9,112 nt of DNA. Source: PALSA-1336 sp964592725. Its GTDB lineage: Bacteria; Patescibacteriota; Doudnabacteria; UBA920. Position 1 is the stretch's first letter. Each line of letters starts with the position of its first letter. The notes beneath the pieces were generated by a model. It saw only the letters and a list, made by a program, of their open reading frames with translations, was not told where the DNA came from and made no database searches. Positions 6,267 to 9,112 of this stretch are shown here, piece by piece. Location: positions 1-9,112 of the forward strand of contig CAZQFQ010000048.1 in assembly GCA_964592725.1 (NCBI GenBank). The letters run 5' to 3'. The position numbers were made by a program, and so were the translations under genes.

Positions 6267-7964
6267 TTCCACCTCCTGGTTTACCGCCAAGGATTTGTTG
6301 GTTTCCAAATTCGCCGCGGCCGGCAGCCACAAAGACATCACCAAAGCAAAAATAATAAAGATTAAAGAATAAACAAAAGTTTTTTGATTCGCGGCTACGG
6401 TTGCTTGGTTGCTGATGCTGACAATTTCGTTGCTAATATACGGAGGGATGGAACTGCCGCCGGTCACGCCGGTGCCAAACTCAATATTGGAAGCTTGCTG
6501 GCTCACAGTTTGGCTAAGCGCGGGCTTTAGCCCGGCGGGGATAACCGAACTTGCGTTGACGCCGCTAACCAACCCTAAACTTAAAGATGAAATTAAAACC
6601 GCTCCCATAATGGCCGAGCCCAGAGTGGCGCCGACCTGGCGCAAAGTGGTGTTTACTCCGGAAGCCGCGCCGGATTCTTCCACCGAAACCGCGGACAAAG
6701 CCATATTGCTGGATTGTGACATCATTAATCCCGCGCCGGCGCCAAACAGCGCGAAGCCCGGAGCCAGCGCCCACACGCTCGCGGTTACGGATATGCCCGA
6801 ACGCAGGGCCAAAAATGCCAAAACATCCAACAACAAACCAATTTGGATAATTCTTTTGGGACTAATGAACTTGCTTACATAGGCGGAAAGCGGCGCCGCG
6901 ACCAAAAGCGTTAAGGTCATAGGCAACATCGCGAAGCCCGTGTGGAGGGGATTCAAATTTTTTACTCCTTGTAAAAATACCGGGATGGCAAAACTTAAGC
7001 CCGCCTGGCCCAAGGACAAAATCGCGGTGATTGACGCGGCCAAAATAAACTGCGAATTGGAAAACAATTTCAGCGATACCAGCGGCGTTTCGCACTGCCT
7101 TTGCACGTGTCCTTCCCACCAGGCAAAGGCTGTCAAAATAATTAATCCCAAAAGAATAAATACCGGCACCACGGACAGGCCGCCTAAATTTATGGTCTGG
7201 CCGAACAGCGTAAAAGGCGCGGCCGCCTGCCACCAGCCGTAAGTTGAAGCTTTGATAAAAGCAAAAACTATGGACAACAGCCCCAGTGCCGACAACAGAA
7301 CTCCGACAAAATCAATGGTTGGTTTCTCTTCCTTGTCCCTGGCTTCTTTTATTAAAAACGAGGCCGCGACCAAAACCGCGGCGACAAACACGTTAATTCT
7401 AAAAGCCCAGCGCCAGGAATAATAAGTGGTCAGCCAGCCGCCGACTACCGGGCCCAGCGCCGCCGCGCCCGCGGCAATGCCGCCCCAAATCCCAAAACCA
7501 ATTTGCCGGTCTCGGCCGGTGTAATTGGACACCAAAAGCGAAGCGGTCGCCGGTAGCATCAAACACGCGCCGATGCCCTCTATAATTGCCTCGCCGGCTA
7601 TCATAAACCCCACGCTGTGGCTTATGGAAGTCATAAATGAGCCCGCGGCAAAAATAATCGCGCCAACCACGAACATTTTTTTACGGCCGAACAAATCGCC
7701 CAAACGCCCGCCGGTTATGGTAAAAGCCGCCAGCATTAAAGAATAAGCCGTAATCACCCACTGCATACTCTGGATGTTTGTATGTAAATCATCAATAATG
7801 GTGCGCAAAGAAACATTCAGGATAGTAGTATCCAAAATAATAATCGTCAGCGCCAAACTTAAAACCACTAACGGAATCCATTTGCGGAATCCGCGGGGAT
7901 AATCCCCATTTTGCCTCGTGGCTTCCAAAGCACCCAGTTTGATTGCGGCGGGGTCGATATTCAT
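6042..7964 (-). CDS. DHA2-family (EmrB/QacA type) MFS multidrug exporter with extra C-terminal helix
   Basis: This is a 14-helix drug:H+ antiporter of the inner membrane. Counting 640 residues from the ATG at 7964, LDTTILNVSL (44-53) is the helix-1 motif, GGRLGDLFGRKK (85-96) is motif A between helices 2 and 3, and GAAALGPVVGG (166-176) is motif C, typical of exporters; WRWAFRINV follows. Helix 14 ends near 548. Family members are usually about 480-530 residues; here a further 90 follow, with HVARRRAF, a fifteenth hydrophobic segment (about 577-594) and an Ala/Ser/Pro-rich tail that should lie outside. A strong ribosome-binding site precedes the in-frame Met567. A TTG at 7979 could add five residues; I prefer the ATG. 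No regulator or membrane-fusion partner is adjacent, so its substrate cannot be named. Confidence 0.93.
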   Translation of the reverse strand: MNIDPAAIKLGALEATRQNGDYPRGFRKWIPLVVLSLALTIIILDTTILNVSLRTIIDDLHTNIQSMQWVITAYSLMLAAFTITGGRLGDLFGRKKMFVVGAIIFAAGSFMTSISHSVGFMIAGEAIIEGIGACLMLPATASLLVSNYTGRDRQIGFGIWGGIAAGAAALGPVVGGWLTTYYSWRWAFRINVFVAAVLVAASFLIKEARDKEEKPTIDFVGVLLSALGLLSIVFAFIKASTYGWWQAAAPFTLFGQTINLGGLSVVPVFILLGLIILTAFAWWEGHVQRQCETPLVSLKLFSNSQFILAASITAILSLGQAGLSFAIPVFLQGVKNLNPLHTGFAMLPMTLTLLVAAPLSAYVSKFISPKRIIQIGLLLDVLAFLALRSGISVTASVWALAPGFALFGAGAGLMMSQSSNMALSAVSVEESGAASGVNTTLRQVGATLGSAIMGAVLISSLSLGLVSGVNASSVIPAGLKPALSQTVSQQASNIEFGTGVTGGSSIPPYISNEIVSISNQATVAANQKTFVYSLIFIIFALVMSLWLPAAANLETNKSLAVNQEVEMIPRHVARRRAFVFAAVLALIVGGISYNAGVRKGEQKDLAQASATQSAANSAVPSEALQTIPVRGPAPSPSAGQ

Positions 7965-8022
7965 ACAATTTTTTTCCAACTTAGATTATTATTGATCGGG
8001 TTTTATAAATATTATCACTTTT

Positions 8023-8028
8023 ATTATA
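8023..8028 (-). promoter_or_regulatory. Probable -10 box of the exporter gene
   Basis: A perfect minus-strand TATAAT (8028-8023) lies about 59 bp upstream of the exporter ATG, predicting a leader of roughly 50 nt. No good -35 is seen at 16-18 bp, and TTGTAA is 23 bp away, so the promoter is only partly supported. The leader is AT-rich, with a weak GGA before the start. Confidence 0.4.
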
Positions 8029-8074
8029 CTACACTTGCCTCGTCCTGCCATTTACAATAACCTTATTTTAAACT

Positions 8075-8090
8075 GCCTGTCCGCCTGTCC
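8075..8090. repeat. Short tandem repeat GCCTGTCC x2
   Basis: Two exact adjacent copies of GCCTGTCC lie between the lipoprotein terminator and the exporter promoter. A near copy, GCCTGTCT, occurs in the convergent gap near 557-564. It may be a fragment of an intergenic repeat family, but two copies are too few to say. Confidence 0.35.
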
Positions 8091-8093
8091 GCG

Positions 8094-8122
8094 CAAAAAT
8101 CGCCTAACATGGGCGATTTTTG
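8094..8122 (-). terminator. Rho-independent terminator after the lipoprotein gene
   Basis: CAAAAATCGCC (8094-8104) pairs with GGCGATTTTTG (8112-8122) around a 7-nt loop. On the minus strand the stem ends in GATTTTTG, so the T tract is part of the stem and it could act in both directions. It lies 50 bp past the lipoprotein stop codon. Confidence 0.8.
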
Positions 8123-8172
8123 TTGACTCGAATTCCTAAACGAAATTGGCTGACAGGCAATACTTCCTTTGG

Positions 8173-8742
8173 TCACAAAGGATTTTGTACAGCCCGTCTG
8201 GCCGTTGAAATTTTTAACTGTTGCTCCAGTTGACTTATAAACGTATATAAATTATAAACGGTTCCCGTAAAGACGCAGGAAATATCCCCGCTGGTCTTTT
8301 TGTTATATGTAATTGTCGTAATGGTGCCGAAAGAAACCGACTTGGCGCAATGCCCGTCTATTTGGCTAACGTCGCCGATATTTTGCAGTAAAGCCCGCAG
8401 TGTTTTTACATCGACCGTTCCGGCCGGAAAATTTTGTGCCGGTTTATTTTGCACAAGCGCGGAAGCGCTACCGTCAGCAAAAATATTTATGGCATACGGC
8501 AAAGCATTAGTAGACCCCGAGTTGTTAACTGTAACCAGCAAATTGGATGGGTTTGTCGGAACCGCGGCCGGAGTTGACGTAGGAATCGGCGATGGTGTGG
8601 GCGTAAGACTTGGCGGACTCTGATTTGCGTTCTGGGTCACCGGGATTTGGACCGGCGTAAGAGTAGAGACCTGCTGTGCGTTACAGCCGGCGGCTAAAAA
8701 GGCGGCAATTGGAAATAAAAATAATATTTTTTTCATGTGCAT
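8173..8742 (-). CDS. Lipoprotein of unknown function
   Basis: The 189-residue protein opens with a classic lipoprotein signal: Lys-Lys, a hydrophobic stretch, then the lipobox FLAAGC with Cys20 as the lipidated residue. A Pro/Thr/Ser-rich linker (about 24-66) spaces a compact domain (about 67-178) away from the membrane. Cys132 and Cys156 are its only other cysteines and could be a disulfide. The domain has a strand pattern (LLVTVNNSGS, ALPYAINIFADGSA) that suggests a small beta-rich fold, but I recognise no family. Two Met codons are possible (8742 and 8736); the second would not alter the signal. It follows the 71-residue gene by 15 bp and is last in its operon. An extended -10-like box overlaps that gene's stop. 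Confidence 0.88.
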   Translation of the reverse strand: MHMKKILFLFPIAAFLAAGCNAQQVSTLTPVQIPVTQNANQSPPSLTPTPSPIPTSTPAAVPTNPSNLLVTVNNSGSTNALPYAINIFADGSASALVQNKPAQNFPAGTVDVKTLRALLQNIGDVSQIDGHCAKSVSFGTITTITYNKKTSGDISCVFTGTVYNLYTFISQLEQQLKISTARRAVQNPL

Positions 8743-8757
8743 ATTAAATTGCTGTTC

Positions 8758-8973
8758 TTATTGTACCAAATATCGCTCTTCAAGGGCAATGATTATCTCG
8801 GCGGTTTTAATGGCTTCCAGATACCATTTTTCTATTACCTGGGGATCGTAAGAGGTAATACCCCTGATTTTCATTTTATGCACGGCGTCATCTTCCTCGT
8901 CGCCCTCGTTGGAGGAGCTAATCCTGATTTTAAACAACTCCCTGGCCAGCGCTATTACCGAATTTTTTCCCAT
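8758..8973 (-). CDS. Small hypothetical protein
   Basis: The 71-residue soluble protein has a basic N-terminal helix (GKNSVIALARELFKIRI), an acidic stretch (EGDEEDD, 23-29) and a C-terminal helix (about 44-66, ending in IIIALEERYLVQ). I recognise no family. Its ATG lies two bases after the stop of the gene cut by the window edge, and GGAAAAA just upstream is a modest ribosome-binding site within that gene's last codons, so coupled translation is likely. The lipoprotein gene follows after 15 bp. The tight packing on both sides is the best evidence that it is real; the plus-strand frame over the same bases is its shadow. Confidence 0.72.
   Translation of the reverse strand: MGKNSVIALARELFKIRISSSNEGDEEDDAVHKMKIRGITSYDPQVIEKWYLEAIKTAEIIIALEERYLVQ
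8760..8768 (-). promoter_or_regulatory. Possible internal promoter for the lipoprotein gene
   Basis: The minus strand reads TGGTACAAT, a five-of-six -10 hexamer with the TGn extension, lying across the end of the 71-residue gene. Transcription would begin near 8753, about 11 nt before the lipoprotein ATG. It overlaps coding sequence (Leu-Val-Gln), so it could be chance; readthrough from the upstream genes is equally likely. Confidence 0.35.
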
Positions 8974-8975
8974 AT

Positions 8976-9112
8976 TTATTTTTCCACGTTTAAGGTTACT
9001 CTGTCCTTGCCGTCGCAGGTGACGTAAAGATTGCCCAACACCTCCGGATAAAAGACATCGTATCCATAACCCGCTATTCTAAAACTTTCAGTGTCGGCTT
9101 TAATGGTATGCG
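8976..9112 (-). CDS. 3' end of a gene cut by the window edge
   Basis: An open minus-strand frame enters at the window end and stops at TAA (8978-8976). The 44 residues seen include FRIAGYGYDVFYPEV, LGNLYVTCDGKDR and VTLNVEK at the end. The alternating polar and hydrophobic pattern suggests beta strands. There is no start in the window, so this can only be a C-terminus. The two-base gap to the next gene argues for an operon. The family cannot be told from this piece. Confidence 0.65.
   Translation of the reverse strand, partial: HTIKADTESFRIAGYGYDVFYPEVLGNLYVTCDGKDRVTLNVEK

Noticed and set aside
6409..6882. A 157-codon plus-strand frame inside the exporter gene
   Set aside because: Antisense to a clear DHA2 coding sequence in a GC-rich stretch, Pro/Ala/Thr-rich and without start signals; a typical shadow.
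7980..8172. A possible tRNA or small RNA between exporter and lipoprotein genes
   Set aside because: Apart from the terminator hairpin and an 8-bp tandem repeat there is no cloverleaf, CCA end or conserved T-loop sequence.
8737..9027. A 96-codon plus-strand frame over the small hypothetical gene
   Set aside because: The minus-strand genes here are tightly packed with coupled starts, while the plus-strand frame has no ribosome-binding site and overlaps three of them.

Overview
The window looks like a chromosomal segment of an uncultivated candidate-phyla-radiation (Patescibacteria/Parcubacteria-type) bacterium. This is inferred from gene content and style and is not proven. The pointers are short intergenic gaps, weak or absent Shine-Dalgarno sequences on several genes, one gene whose GTG start sits exactly where transcription should begin, a DinD-type Bro-N protein, a membrane-anchored lysozyme-like protein and several Ala/Pro/Ser/Thr-rich envelope proteins without known names. 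TGA, TAA and TAG all act as stops, so the standard bacterial code fits. No rRNA, tRNA, CRISPR array or insertion sequence is visible.

Layout. (1) Positions 63-438, plus strand: a consensus sigma70-type promoter, a leader with a hairpin and an 87-residue membrane protein. It is the only plus-strand gene. (2) Positions 439-700: a convergent intergenic region holding four stem-loops in a row, at least one a likely terminator. (3) Positions 701-3669, minus strand: read in order of transcription, a DinD-like Bro-N protein, a membrane-anchored lysozyme-like protein and an HtrA/DegP-type serine protease with one PDZ domain. No terminator separates them, so they may be partly co-transcribed, though at least the second has its own promoter. 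(4) Positions 3670-4016: a gap with the dinD-like promoter, a 12-bp palindrome over it and a strong two-way terminator hairpin. (5) Positions 4017-5901, minus strand: two overlapping genes for multi-pass membrane proteins of unknown function, with a promoter upstream and the terminator downstream. (6) Positions 6004-7964, minus strand: a lone DHA2-family (EmrB/QacA type) 14-helix drug exporter with an unusual C-terminal extension carrying an extra helix. (7) Positions 8094-9112, minus strand: the 3' end of a gene cut by the window edge, a 71-residue hypothetical protein and a lipoprotein, very tightly packed, ended by a hairpin terminator.

Most products are predicted to act at or beyond the membrane: a protease for misfolded exported proteins, a putative wall hydrolase, a drug exporter, a lipoprotein and membrane proteins of unknown function. 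Together with the DinD-like DNA-damage protein, this makes a stress- and envelope-flavoured neighbourhood, but nothing in the sequence proves the genes share one pathway. The points most worth checking are the strong in-frame internal ribosome-binding site near the end of the exporter gene (possible nested 74-residue protein), the palindrome at the dinD-like promoter whose half recurs at that gene's end, and the unnamed two-gene membrane pair.
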